Shown: positions 1 to 5,790 of the stretch, in pieces | How positions within the stretch are numbered: the stretch's first letter is position 1 | How the letters are laid out: each line of letters begins with the position of its first letter | From: a virus | DNA length: 24,800 nucleotides | Strand: one strand, 5' to 3' | Virus record (IMG/VR): IMGVR_UViG_3300034107_000018 | Location: 1 to 24,800 of that record | Program-made: the position numbers and the translations under genes | Notes under the pieces: generated by a model | Told to the model about the DNA's origin: nothing | The model's database searches: none | The model's input: the letters and a program-made list of their open reading frames with translations, nothing else

Positions 1-393
1 GCTTTTATCTTGCAGCATAGCGTTGGTGATCTCGCTCTTACCAAGGCCAATAGATGCGTCAAGGGCCTTAGAGTCAAAGAGCCCAAAATCGCTGGCCAAA
101 GAACCTATGCCGCCCGCAAGGCCGGCGACCATGCCGATCTGGGACAGGGTCTTGTTTCCGGTGATGTTGCCGACTAGGCTTAGAGCGCTCCCCACAAACT
201 GGAGGCCCGACAGCAAAGTTAAGCCGTTTGCTGCAATGGCTGCGCCCGAGGTATACATCGAGAATATCGAAATGGCCGCGCTGAGCGGGTCTCTCTTCTC
301 ACCGTAGGCTGCTCCGCCCGTGGGGTCACCAATCGGGTGGTCAAGCGACATTGCCCGGGTTTGCGTCCGGGTTAGATAGAATTTCTTAATCAT
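1..393 (-). CDS. Probable internal virion / DNA-ejection protein, N-terminal part (runs off window)
   Basis: The frame is open from an ATG at 393 to the window edge, giving 131 residues and no stop, so this is the N-terminal part of a longer protein. The ATG overlaps the stop of the preceding gene as ATGA, the same junction used throughout the window. The visible part starts with basic MIKKFY, then a short polar stretch with the motif DPTGGAAYGEKRDP (about residues 23-36), then two Gly/Ala-rich hydrophobic helices (about 38-62 and 85-102). Amphipathic and hydrophobic Gly-rich N-termini are common in podovirus ejection proteins, and the position after the lysozyme and a repeat protein fits. 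The role is inferred from position and composition; no catalytic motif is visible. Confidence 0.6.
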   Translation of the reverse strand, partial: MIKKFYLTRTQTRAMSLDHPIGDPTGGAAYGEKRDPLSAAISIFSMYTSGAAIAANGLTLLSGLQFVGSALSLVGNITGNKTLSQIGMVAGLAGGIGSLASDFGLFDSKALDASIGLGKSEITNAMLQDKS

Positions 394-779
394 ATTTTCC
401 TCTCAAATGGTAGGCTGCCAAGCAGGTAGTACTCAACGTCCCCGTCTATCCAAGTGGGCTTAAACCCGATTCGTTTCACAAACTTTTTTTGATCTACTCG
501 CTCGTGAGATACGCGAGTGGTCAAAAAGCCATGTCTCTCAAACACCGGCTCAAGGAAAGCCCTGACCGAGTCACGCATGCTGGCCCTTGGCTGCCAGTCA
601 GGGGCAAGAGCAATGTGCACTTCAGTCCCTTTGGCCACCATGGTCCAGACAAGACGTCCTTCAAATTCAAACTGAAGAACTTCCCAGTCAGCAAAGTAGT
701 CAAGGATCTGGTACCTCGACAACGCAGTGCCCTTGCGAACCGAGGAGATGATCGGTTCAAGAAGGGCCTCTCGATTCAT
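390..779 (-). CDS. GNAT-like small virion-associated protein
   Basis: This encodes 129 residues. The ATG at 779 is preferred over the TTG two codons upstream because it forms an ATGA overlap with the stop of the 412-residue gene. The C-terminal half resembles the end of a GNAT acyltransferase fold: a hydrophobic strand (VHIALAP), a helix with RDSVRAFLEPVFERHG, then KKFVKRIGFKPTWIDGD and a final strand ending LLGSLPFER, the usual 'neighbour strand plus GF' ending of GNAT proteins. T7 gp13, which lies next to the ejection proteins, is also described as acyltransferase-like, so a catalytically inert assembly role in maturing the internal core is plausible. I cannot see a clear acetyl-CoA pyrophosphate-binding loop (Q/RxxGxG/A). 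A true acetyltransferase is the alternative. Confidence 0.6.
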   Translation of the reverse strand: MNREALLEPIISSVRKGTALSRYQILDYFADWEVLQFEFEGRLVWTMVAKGTEVHIALAPDWQPRASMRDSVRAFLEPVFERHGFLTTRVSHERVDQKKFVKRIGFKPTWIDGDVEYYLLGSLPFERKI

Positions 780-2014
780 GACCAATCAAGCAGATCTTTA
801 AGGCCAGTGATGCCAGAAGTTTTGCTAAGAATCTCAAGCGAATTCTGCAAATAAAGTTTCTGCATGTTGACGGCCGCCTGCTTTGGCGATACCTTGTTCC
901 CGTCCTTGCCGACTACCCCGTCTTCTGCTTTTGCGCTGAGGTCTGGGTTGGCCATGAGGTCGGCGATGTTCTTGGACACTTGCTGGAAGACGTCGTTTGC
1001 GCTGGCCGATGCCTGTATCTGGTTTTTGTAAGCGGCCTCTGTTGCAGCCAAGGTCGCGCGGGTAGACGCGTCGATGTTCTGCAGTTCGATCTTTGTCTGA
1101 GCGTCGGCGTTCGACAGGGCGAACTTCATCGACTGGTCCATCATGTTCTGGACAGTGCTGTTGAGAGCGGTGGCGTATTGCTTGGAGACGTCGGTCTGGT
1201 TGGCAGCCGTGACTTGGGCGGCCTGATTCTGGGCTGCCGCATTGGCCGCCGCCGCTTGATTGGTCGCGCCGGCCGTGAACTGTGCGGCCTGATTGGCCGC
1301 GGCTGCGTTGGCCGCGGATGTCTGGCTGGCTGTACCCGCGCCAAATTGCATGGCCTGATTTTTCGCAGCTTGGTTTTGAGCTTCGGCTTGGTTGGCCGCA
1401 GAAGCCGTGAATCCGAGAGCCTGATTGCCGGCTGCCAAGTTTTCTGAGCCGGCTTGGTTCTGAGCGTTGGCTGTAAAACCAAGGGCTTGGTTGCTTTGGC
1501 CGGCGTTGAACTGGGCCAACTGGTTTGCAGCGTTGGCGTTGACCTGAGCTGAGTTGGCGAAGGTGGCCGCGTCTTGTGTGGCAATCGGGAGCGCTGCCGA
1601 GTAGACGGCCTTCTGGCCCTCTCCCAAGGCCATGCTCGAGTTGACCAAGCCGCGCGAGTTCATCTGAGCCAATGAGTTGGCACGGGCTTGCTGGAGCAGG
1701 GGCGAGTTGGCAGCAATCAGGCCGCCGATCTGTCCTTGAACTGTTTGGTTGTTGTCGACGTTCCAGTTGGTGCCAAGGGCCCCGGCCGCGTTGTATCCGG
1801 CCGCTGTTCGCGAACCCGCGTTGTAACCTTCGCCAGTCATGGTGCTGGCCGTGTATCCAAACGGGTTGGCGTCGGTAGCCTTGTACCCGGTTGCGCCAGA
1901 CGTCGCCGCGGTGTATCCAGTGGCTTGAGGTGCGGCGATCGCGCTCGTAGCGTTGCCGAGCAGGGTTGCCCCTGTCGTGGTGTTTAAATCAAACGGGTTG
2001 TTTGCTGTTGCCAT
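776..2014 (-). CDS. 412-residue Ala/Asn/Gln-rich repeat protein, probable internal virion or tail-needle component
   Basis: Start ATG at 2014 has a GGAG Shine-Dalgarno five bases upstream. The protein is built from two kinds of short repeat. Residues 31-80 contain five ten-residue units each with GY(T/K/N)A. Residues 164-273 contain ten eleven-residue units, mostly beginning NQ and alternating between an NQxxxFxA type and an NQAxxxNxAA type. The segment between (about 90-160) is helical and contains AQMNSRGLVNSSMALGEGQ. The C-terminal 130 residues look like ordinary amphipathic helix (IELQNIDASTRATLAAT) with a short acidic/Gly turn (EDGVVGKDGNK). It sits between the lysozyme and the ejection-type genes and is coupled to the GNAT-like gene. 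A long helical rod or ejection-channel component is my inference; no family is recognised with certainty. Confidence 0.65.
   Translation of the reverse strand: MATANNPFDLNTTTGATLLGNATSAIAAPQATGYTAATSGATGYKATDANPFGYTASTMTGEGYNAGSRTAAGYNAAGALGTNWNVDNNQTVQGQIGGLIAANSPLLQQARANSLAQMNSRGLVNSSMALGEGQKAVYSAALPIATQDAATFANSAQVNANAANQLAQFNAGQSNQALGFTANAQNQAGSENLAAGNQALGFTASAANQAEAQNQAAKNQAMQFGAGTASQTSAANAAAANQAAQFTAGATNQAAAANAAAQNQAAQVTAANQTDVSKQYATALNSTVQNMMDQSMKFALSNADAQTKIELQNIDASTRATLAATEAAYKNQIQASASANDVFQQVSKNIADLMANPDLSAKAEDGVVGKDGNKVSPKQAAVNMQKLYLQNSLEILSKTSGITGLKDLLDWS
1196..1525 (-). repeat. Ten in-frame 33-base units coding 11-residue (hendecad) repeats
   Basis: Residues 164-273 of the 412-residue protein divide without gaps into ten units of exactly 11 residues: for example NQLAQFNAGQS, NQALGFTANAQ, NQAGSENLAAG and NQAAQFTAGAT. 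Nine begin NQ and one begins SQ. From the second unit the aromatic type (F or V at position 6) and the Ala/Asn type alternate, giving a 22-residue super-period. Eleven-residue periodicity is typical of right-handed or straight coiled coils, so an extended helical bundle is the structural expectation. Confidence 0.85.
1775..1924 (-). repeat. Five in-frame 30-base units coding decapeptide GYxA repeats
   Basis: In the 412-residue protein the motif GY(T/K/N)A begins at residues 33, 43, 53, 63 and 73, an exact ten-residue period. The remaining positions are Ala, Thr, Ser and Gly rich. This is a different repeat from the downstream eleven-residue array and probably forms an exposed or beta-type segment. 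Confidence 0.75.
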
Positions 2015-2030
2015 ATTCGCTCCACAAATA

Positions 2031-2076
2031 GGAAAGCCGCACTAGGCGGCCTATTGCGGGCGCAGTGGCCCCGCAA
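2031..2076 (-). other. Two consecutive hairpins between lysozyme and repeat-protein genes
   Basis: The gap between the repeat-protein start (2014) and the lysozyme stop (2082) holds two perfect stems on the minus-strand RNA. The first is TTGCGGG/CCCGCAA (7 bp, 2054-2060 with 2070-2076). The second is GCCGC-CTAGT-GCGGC (2036-2050), followed by TTTCC. The T-run is short and interrupted, so this is a weak terminator or an mRNA processing/stability element rather than a full stop. Confidence 0.45.
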
Positions 2077-2081
2077 AGATT

Positions 2082-2558
2082 TTACATTAAGAACAGGGCG
2101 CGTTCATCATTTCTGCGCTTTACCAGTCCGGGCAGGATTTTGCCCCCGCCCCTTGTGAATTTCAGAAACTCGTCCGCCGCTTCTTCGATCTCTCCGCGAA
2201 GAACCTTTTGACGGAGCGTTGATCGCTGAACTCCTCCCAGACCGAGATTAAAAGCAAAGCTGACGAGAGCATCAAACTGGCCTTGGGTAAGAGCCACAGG
2301 AAAAAGTTTGGCGACCCCAACTTCAAATCGGCGGAGATCAGCACCAAGGATTCCATCTATTTCTGCCTTTGAAAACGTGCGGTTATCTGCTGCCGCAAGT
2401 GGGAAAGCGTCTCTTTGATCCAAAGGTAAGCGACCTTGATCTGGGTAAAGGACATGACCTACTCCAATCGTAAAAAGACGCGCTGGGCATCGGTACGGTT
2501 TAAATCGAACACCCTCGTGGTGCTTGATCATCTCCATGCACCGTTGAGAGACTTTCAT
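2082..2558 (-). CDS. Endolysin, T4/P22-type lysozyme (glycoside hydrolase family 24)
   Basis: This muramidase cleaves the N-acetylmuramic acid to N-acetylglucosamine bond of peptidoglycan to release progeny. The protein is 158 residues if it starts at ATG 2558, which gives an ATGA overlap with the holin-like gene; a longer frame would need a TTG at 2588. The family catalytic pattern E-8-(D/C)-5-T is intact as Glu15, Cys24 and Thr30 (HHEG, PYRCP, FTIGVGH), with Cys instead of the commoner Asp. Downstream helices carry the typical QGQFDALVSFAFNLG motif and RRNDERALF near the C-terminus. There is no N-terminal signal or anchor, so release should depend on a holin. The family assignment is secure. 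Confidence 0.93.
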   Translation of the reverse strand: MKVSQRCMEMIKHHEGVRFKPYRCPARLFTIGVGHVLYPDQGRLPLDQRDAFPLAAADNRTFSKAEIDGILGADLRRFEVGVAKLFPVALTQGQFDALVSFAFNLGLGGVQRSTLRQKVLRGEIEEAADEFLKFTRGGGKILPGLVKRRNDERALFLM

Positions 2559-3040
2559 TTCTTGCTGAACGCTTGGCTGCCGAACCAAAAACTGATGATC
2601 AACGTCCAGATAGTTTGCGTCTCATCATCCCAAAGGTTATTCAGCATGATCTCAAAATCTACGGCGTGGCGCCATGCATAAGAAAATCCAGCCACCTCTA
2701 CAAACACCAGCAGGAGGAACATGCCGTAGGTGATGTTGGGCCTTACGCCCGCCCGCAGATTGATCACCCACTGGCTGGCTCCCTGACCGATAGCTATATC
2801 GTGCGCGTACAGGGCGTTGCGCTCGGCTGATGCAGCCTCAACCATCTGCCCCTCTACCTTGATCTCCTCCACCCGCTGCATGACTTCAAAGCCAGCTTTG
2901 CGGAGTTCCAGTTCGCGCTCTGTCTGTAGTTGGGCCATTGCCATCTCATGCTTTTTGTCGGCCCGGTCTTGGAAAAAACCAAGCACCTTGGGCAAGCCGC
3001 CAGCAAGAAAACCAAATAGCGATGAGAGTAGGGTTAGCAT
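2555..3040 (-). CDS. Holin-like membrane protein (3TM / GTA-holin type)
   Basis: This encodes 161 residues whose ATG shares one base with the upstream stop (TAATG). It has a hydrophobic N-terminus (about 1-23, SSLFGFLAGGLPKVLGFF), a charged helical region (about 28-75, rich in E, K, Q and A), a transmembrane helix at about 103-122 preceded by the motif RAGVRPNITYG, and a last hydrophobic segment at about 142-156 ending in FWFGSQAFSKK. This order, including the RP motif before the second membrane helix, matches the family known as 3TM-type or GTA holins as I remember it. Its place directly before the lysozyme, with coupled translation, supports a role in opening the inner membrane for the endolysin. 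Family identity is from pattern recognition only. Confidence 0.75.
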   Translation of the reverse strand: MLTLLSSLFGFLAGGLPKVLGFFQDRADKKHEMAMAQLQTERELELRKAGFEVMQRVEEIKVEGQMVEAASAERNALYAHDIAIGQGASQWVINLRAGVRPNITYGMFLLLVFVEVAGFSYAWRHAVDFEIMLNNLWDDETQTIWTLIISFWFGSQAFSKK

Positions 3041-3342
3041 TACTTTTTCTCCAGCTTGGTATTGATCACGGCAATCTCTTGTCTGTTGTGCATGATGTCA
3101 TCTCGGTTCTTTTGGATTTCTTTTTCCAAGTCTTGTCTCAGCTTTTCCCTTGCCAGTTCGGCGCCACTGTTGCTGGCTTGCTTGTTGTCACTGGTTACCA
3201 CCAAGCTGATCTTGCTATTGAGAATAGTCACTTCATGGCTGAGATTTGACAGAGCCGACATCAGATACACAACGCAGCTAAACAGCAGCGGCAGTATTGC
3301 AAATGTGGCCTTTTCAATCAATGCGCCTTTATCGTCCGTCAT
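3040..3342 (-). CDS. Small membrane-anchored coiled-coil protein of the lysis region
   Basis: The likely start is ATG 3342, which overlaps the preceding stop as ATGA and follows a GGGGGA Shine-Dalgarno sequence; the frame extends further upstream but without support. The 100-residue product has an N-terminal charged stretch, one transmembrane helix (about 14-33, ATFAILPLLFSCVVYLMSAL), then a long polar helix rich in E, K, R and Q that looks like a coiled coil (about 62-100). With the N-terminus in the cytoplasm, the coiled coil would lie in the periplasm. That layout resembles an inner-membrane spanin (i-spanin) or a XhlA-type holin partner. No lipoprotein o-spanin is evident beside it, so function stays open. 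Confidence 0.65.
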   Translation of the reverse strand: MTDDKGALIEKATFAILPLLFSCVVYLMSALSNLSHEVTILNSKISLVVTSDNKQASNSGAELAREKLRQDLEKEIQKNRDDIMHNRQEIAVINTKLEKK

Positions 3343-3815
3343 GTGTCCCCCACAAGTTGCCACGTAAGCCACGCGGTTAAACCAATCACTACAGCCACCA
3401 GAGCAGCCCACAGGCCAAAGCTCAGGATTTCGTTTATCTCTTTAGCCCTCAGTGCCTTGGCCTGAGCCTTCTCTGCTTCTGCCTTTTTGCGTTCGGCCAC
3501 CATTCGGTTGCGCTCCAGCATCAGTGCGTTCCACACGTCGTCATTGCCCGACCATATCAGCATCTGCTTCAGTTCGTTCTCTGCGTCTTGAAGCTGCTTG
3601 AGTTGCATCACCGTCTCAAACGCCACGGCCGTGTCGCTCTTGCCAAAACCCTTGGGCTTCTTCTTGACCGACGCCTTGGCAATGACGTCTTTTGCTTCGA
3701 AGAACTTCATCAGGTCGCCACTGATGGCGTTGATGTCCTTGCCCATCTTGATGGCGGTCTGCACTCCTTTTATGGCTCCTTGAGCTACAGCAAATGCGGT
3801 TAGCGGATCAATCAT
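3339..3815 (-). CDS. Hypothetical protein with helical body and C-terminal membrane anchor
   Basis: The product has 158 residues and starts at ATG 3815, overlapping the upstream stop as ATGA. The N-terminus (MIDPLTAFAVAQGAIKGVQ) is an amphipathic helix, followed by a Lys-rich stretch (KKKPKGFGK), a long charged helix dense in E, K, A and Q (about 100-128) and one clear C-terminal transmembrane helix at about 131-153 ending in WQLVGDT. Proteins starting with this kind of MIDPLTAFAAAQ motif are, from memory, common in marine and freshwater podoviruses next to lysis genes, without a proven function. Tail-anchored topology would leave the body in the cytoplasm. It could be a lysis regulator or a virion protein. 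Confidence 0.65.
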   Translation of the reverse strand: MIDPLTAFAVAQGAIKGVQTAIKMGKDINAISGDLMKFFEAKDVIAKASVKKKPKGFGKSDTAVAFETVMQLKQLQDAENELKQMLIWSGNDDVWNALMLERNRMVAERKKAEAEKAQAKALRAKEINEILSFGLWAALVAVVIGLTAWLTWQLVGDT

Positions 3816-3964
3816 TTGTCCCGCCTATTCCACATCTCGAATAATGTTTTGATCTTGTCCTCCAAGACAGCTACCCGCAGGTCCAACTTTGCCAAGACAA
3901 TGATCAAGGTGATCAGCGCCAGCAGGATGGGCCATGCTTTTGCGAGGACGTCGAAGAAGTCCAC
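3812..3964 (-). CDS. Fifty-residue single-span membrane protein
   Basis: This short gene starts with GTG at 3964, one base after the stop of the preceding small gene (TGA A GTG), and its own stop overlaps the next ATG as ATGA. The product begins with an acidic N-terminus (VDFFDVLAK), continues with one hydrophobic span (about 11-26, WPILLALITLIIVLAK) and ends in a charged helix (VAVLEDKIKTLFEMWNRRDK). Both junctions sit in the tight, coupled pattern of the operon, which supports it as a real gene despite its size and GTG start. Size and topology suit a small holin, antiholin or pinholin-like protein; that is inference. Confidence 0.62.
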   Translation of the reverse strand: MDFFDVLAKAWPILLALITLIIVLAKLDLRVAVLEDKIKTLFEMWNRRDK

Positions 3965-3965
3965 T

Positions 3966-4136
3966 TCATCTGCCCAGCGTCAGAGATGCGTAGACGATAG
4001 CTGACATGGAGACGATCAAGACACCCGTGGTCTTCATAATCACGCCTTCCAGCCGCTTGAGCCGAGCATTGATCTGTGCATACCTCTCAGCACACACTGC
4101 CTCGTGGCTCGTAAATCGGATGTCTAGCTCACTCAT
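3966..4136 (-). CDS. Fifty-six-residue membrane protein (XhlA-like layout)
   Basis: ATG at 4136 overlaps the stop of the APS kinase fusion gene as ATGA. The product starts with a polar helix (MSELDIRFTSHEAVCAERYA), has a short amphipathic segment (INARLKRLE), and ends in one hydrophobic span (about 31-52: GVIMKTTGVLIVSMSAIVYA). A short N-terminal coiled coil followed by a C-terminal membrane helix is the layout of XhlA/haemolysin-type holin partners. It forms a pair with the next 50-residue membrane gene. Assignment rests on topology only. Confidence 0.62.
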   Translation of the reverse strand: MSELDIRFTSHEAVCAERYAQINARLKRLEGVIMKTTGVLIVSMSAIVYASLTLGR

Positions 4137-4975
4137 ACGCCCATCTTCTTTCTGATTTCAGTTGCGGAGATAGCGTGAGTGGCAGCATCAAAAACTTCCT
4201 GCTCAATCTTGTAGCCAACATCTCTGCCGTAGGTGATGTTCACCACATTTGGCACAAGCTGTATCTCGTACTGCCCTTGGTACAGGGGGTCTAGGTCACG
4301 CTTGATCAGGTCTTTCACTTGCTCTGCGGCAAAGGGATTGGAGCCGTTCCAGCCTTGGCAGTCCCTGATCTGGATGACCACTTGGCCCGTCTTGGCAATC
4401 GCCCGGTCAAACAGAGCACGATGCCCCGGATGCCACGGTTGCCAGCGGCCAAGCATCTGCACGGTTTCCTTCTTCCAGTCAAAGGTAGGACGACGGCGTT
4501 GATCCAAGATGTGCTGACCAATGAACTCTGCCCACTTCTCGGCGTTCTGCTCAGTGACACGGAAGTCATATTCCTTCGGAGGAATGAATGCTTTGTTGGT
4601 ATCGTCAAAGCGCCCTTGGTCAATGGTGTCTACCCAGACAGTCCAGTCTGCCTTGAAGTTGTTCCGCATCTCCACCAGCGGGGCTACGAAGTCGCAGATC
4701 ACAAAGTCGCCAGTGGACTTGAAGGCAAACTCAGCCATACGCAAGGACTGACGGATGCGGCCCTCTTTGCTGAAGTCCCAATCATTGAACCGCTTGCGGA
4801 TGTCATCAGCGTTGAACCAGTCCACGCTGCACTTGTAGGACGTAGGAACGTGTTCAGATGCCCGGTAAGCAGGCATATGCTTCACATCCGAGTTGCACTC
4901 AAGGTACTTCTTCAGTGCGGTAGCAAGCATCGTTTTGCCGCTACCCGGCAGACCCATGATCAGGATTTTTTTCAT
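4133..4975 (-). CDS. Fused adenylylsulfate (APS) kinase and HxGH nucleotidyltransferase, putative PAPS-forming enzyme
   Basis: This 280-residue protein has two domains. The N-terminal one (about 1-160) is a P-loop kinase: GLPGSGKT at 8-15, then ADDIRKRF (56-63), DWDFS (65-69) and a following Arg-rich helix, then a CDFVAP strand near 94-99. This order matches CysC-type APS kinases (GDNVR, DLGFS, SPF), which phosphorylate APS to PAPS. The C-terminal domain (about 170-280) is a nucleotidyltransferase: LGRWQPWHPGH with HPGH at 182-185, YGRDVGY at 249-255 and ISATEIRKKM at 269-278. ATP sulfurylases belong to this same superfamily, so ATP sulfurylase-like activity is possible but unproven; transfer to another substrate is the alternative. 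The gene overlaps the sulfotransferase gene by ATGA, which supports a joint sulfation role. Confidence 0.82.
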   Translation of the reverse strand: MKKILIMGLPGSGKTMLATALKKYLECNSDVKHMPAYRASEHVPTSYKCSVDWFNADDIRKRFNDWDFSKEGRIRQSLRMAEFAFKSTGDFVICDFVAPLVEMRNNFKADWTVWVDTIDQGRFDDTNKAFIPPKEYDFRVTEQNAEKWAEFIGQHILDQRRRPTFDWKKETVQMLGRWQPWHPGHRALFDRAIAKTGQVVIQIRDCQGWNGSNPFAAEQVKDLIKRDLDPLYQGQYEIQLVPNVVNITYGRDVGYKIEQEVFDAATHAISATEIRKKMGV

Positions 4976-5790
4976 TTGACTTTGTACAGTTGTTTGACCG
5001 CAAACTCAGGCGCTGGCTTACGCCAGAAGTCTTTACCAGCGTATTTGTCCCACACTGACTTGGGCAGGATGGATGGTCGCTCCTGCCATGTTACCTCTTT
5101 GCGTACCGTGTGCAGGCTCTTCATATTCAGGGCTTTGTCAAAAACTTCGTTCTCGTACTCCACGTTCTTGAAGTCGTGGTCAAAGTATTGCTTGCCGATG
5201 AACTGATACAACTCGCGCATGACGCTCTCAGGCTTCTTGCAAAGCATCTCGTACTCCACCAGCATGATCATGTCTGGGTTTAGCAGCAGACCCTCTTCCA
5301 AGAAGTAGTAAGGCTTGACCACTTGGCCTTCTTTCTTCACGTCCATCAGGGCATCGCACCTTGTGGTGACTGTCTGCCGCGCTTCATCATCGGTCAGGGT
5401 TGCACCGTACAAGGAGTTCTTGGCTGAAATGCGCTCAAAGCTGTCCAGTATCCACGGCAGGTCGCGCACACAGCAGATGATCTTGGTCTGGGAATATAGG
5501 TCTTTTAACAGTGATGTCTTGGCAGTCCAGCCCCTGCTGGTGTCAAACACAGTGTTTGGCGTGACCGACTCGTAGAACGCATTGAAGATGGACTTGAGAA
5601 TATGCTTGCGTCTGCCTTCATCAATCAGGTGGTTACTCTCGCTGCCCGTGATGACGTTGATGGTTGAGGTGACCAAACCTTGTACGGGGGACGAGATGTC
5701 GGCGTAGAACTCAGGGTTCTGACGCAGAATAGCCGATAGCAGGGTCGAGCCTGACCGTGGCAAACCAGAGATGAAGAAAAACTCTTTCAT
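4972..5790 (-). CDS. Sulfotransferase (PAPS-dependent, Sulfotransfer family)
   Basis: The product has 272 residues. The N-terminal GLPRSGSTLLSAIL (9-22) is the 5'-phosphosulfate-binding loop of sulfotransferases. CCVRDLPWILDSFERI near 106-121 is the 3'-phosphate-binding motif, with Arg109 and Ser117 spaced as in the family. TAKTSLLKDL between them and VEYEMLCKKPESVMRELYQFIG later are also typical of bacterial Sulfotransfer_3-like enzymes. Such enzymes move sulfate from PAPS to a hydroxyl or amine on a sugar, lipid, protein or small molecule. No signal peptide or membrane span is seen, so it should act in the cytoplasm. ATGA overlaps at both ends tie it to the 144-residue tail-region gene and to the APS kinase fusion. 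The acceptor cannot be read from the sequence. Confidence 0.9.
   Translation of the reverse strand: MKEFFFISGLPRSGSTLLSAILRQNPEFYADISSPVQGLVTSTINVITGSESNHLIDEGRRKHILKSIFNAFYESVTPNTVFDTSRGWTAKTSLLKDLYSQTKIICCVRDLPWILDSFERISAKNSLYGATLTDDEARQTVTTRCDALMDVKKEGQVVKPYYFLEEGLLLNPDMIMLVEYEMLCKKPESVMRELYQFIGKQYFDHDFKNVEYENEVFDKALNMKSLHTVRKEVTWQERPSILPKSVWDKYAGKDFWRKPAPEFAVKQLYKVK

Noticed and set aside
1196-1525. Non-coding minisatellite or iteron origin
   Set aside because: The 33-base period keeps the reading frame and is conserved at amino-acid level more than at DNA level, so it is a protein repeat.
4319-5206. Open frame of 295 codons on the plus strand across the APS kinase and sulfotransferase genes
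   Set aside because: Both minus-strand genes have clear catalytic motifs. The plus frame crosses their junction, has no motif, and no other plus-strand gene exists in the window.
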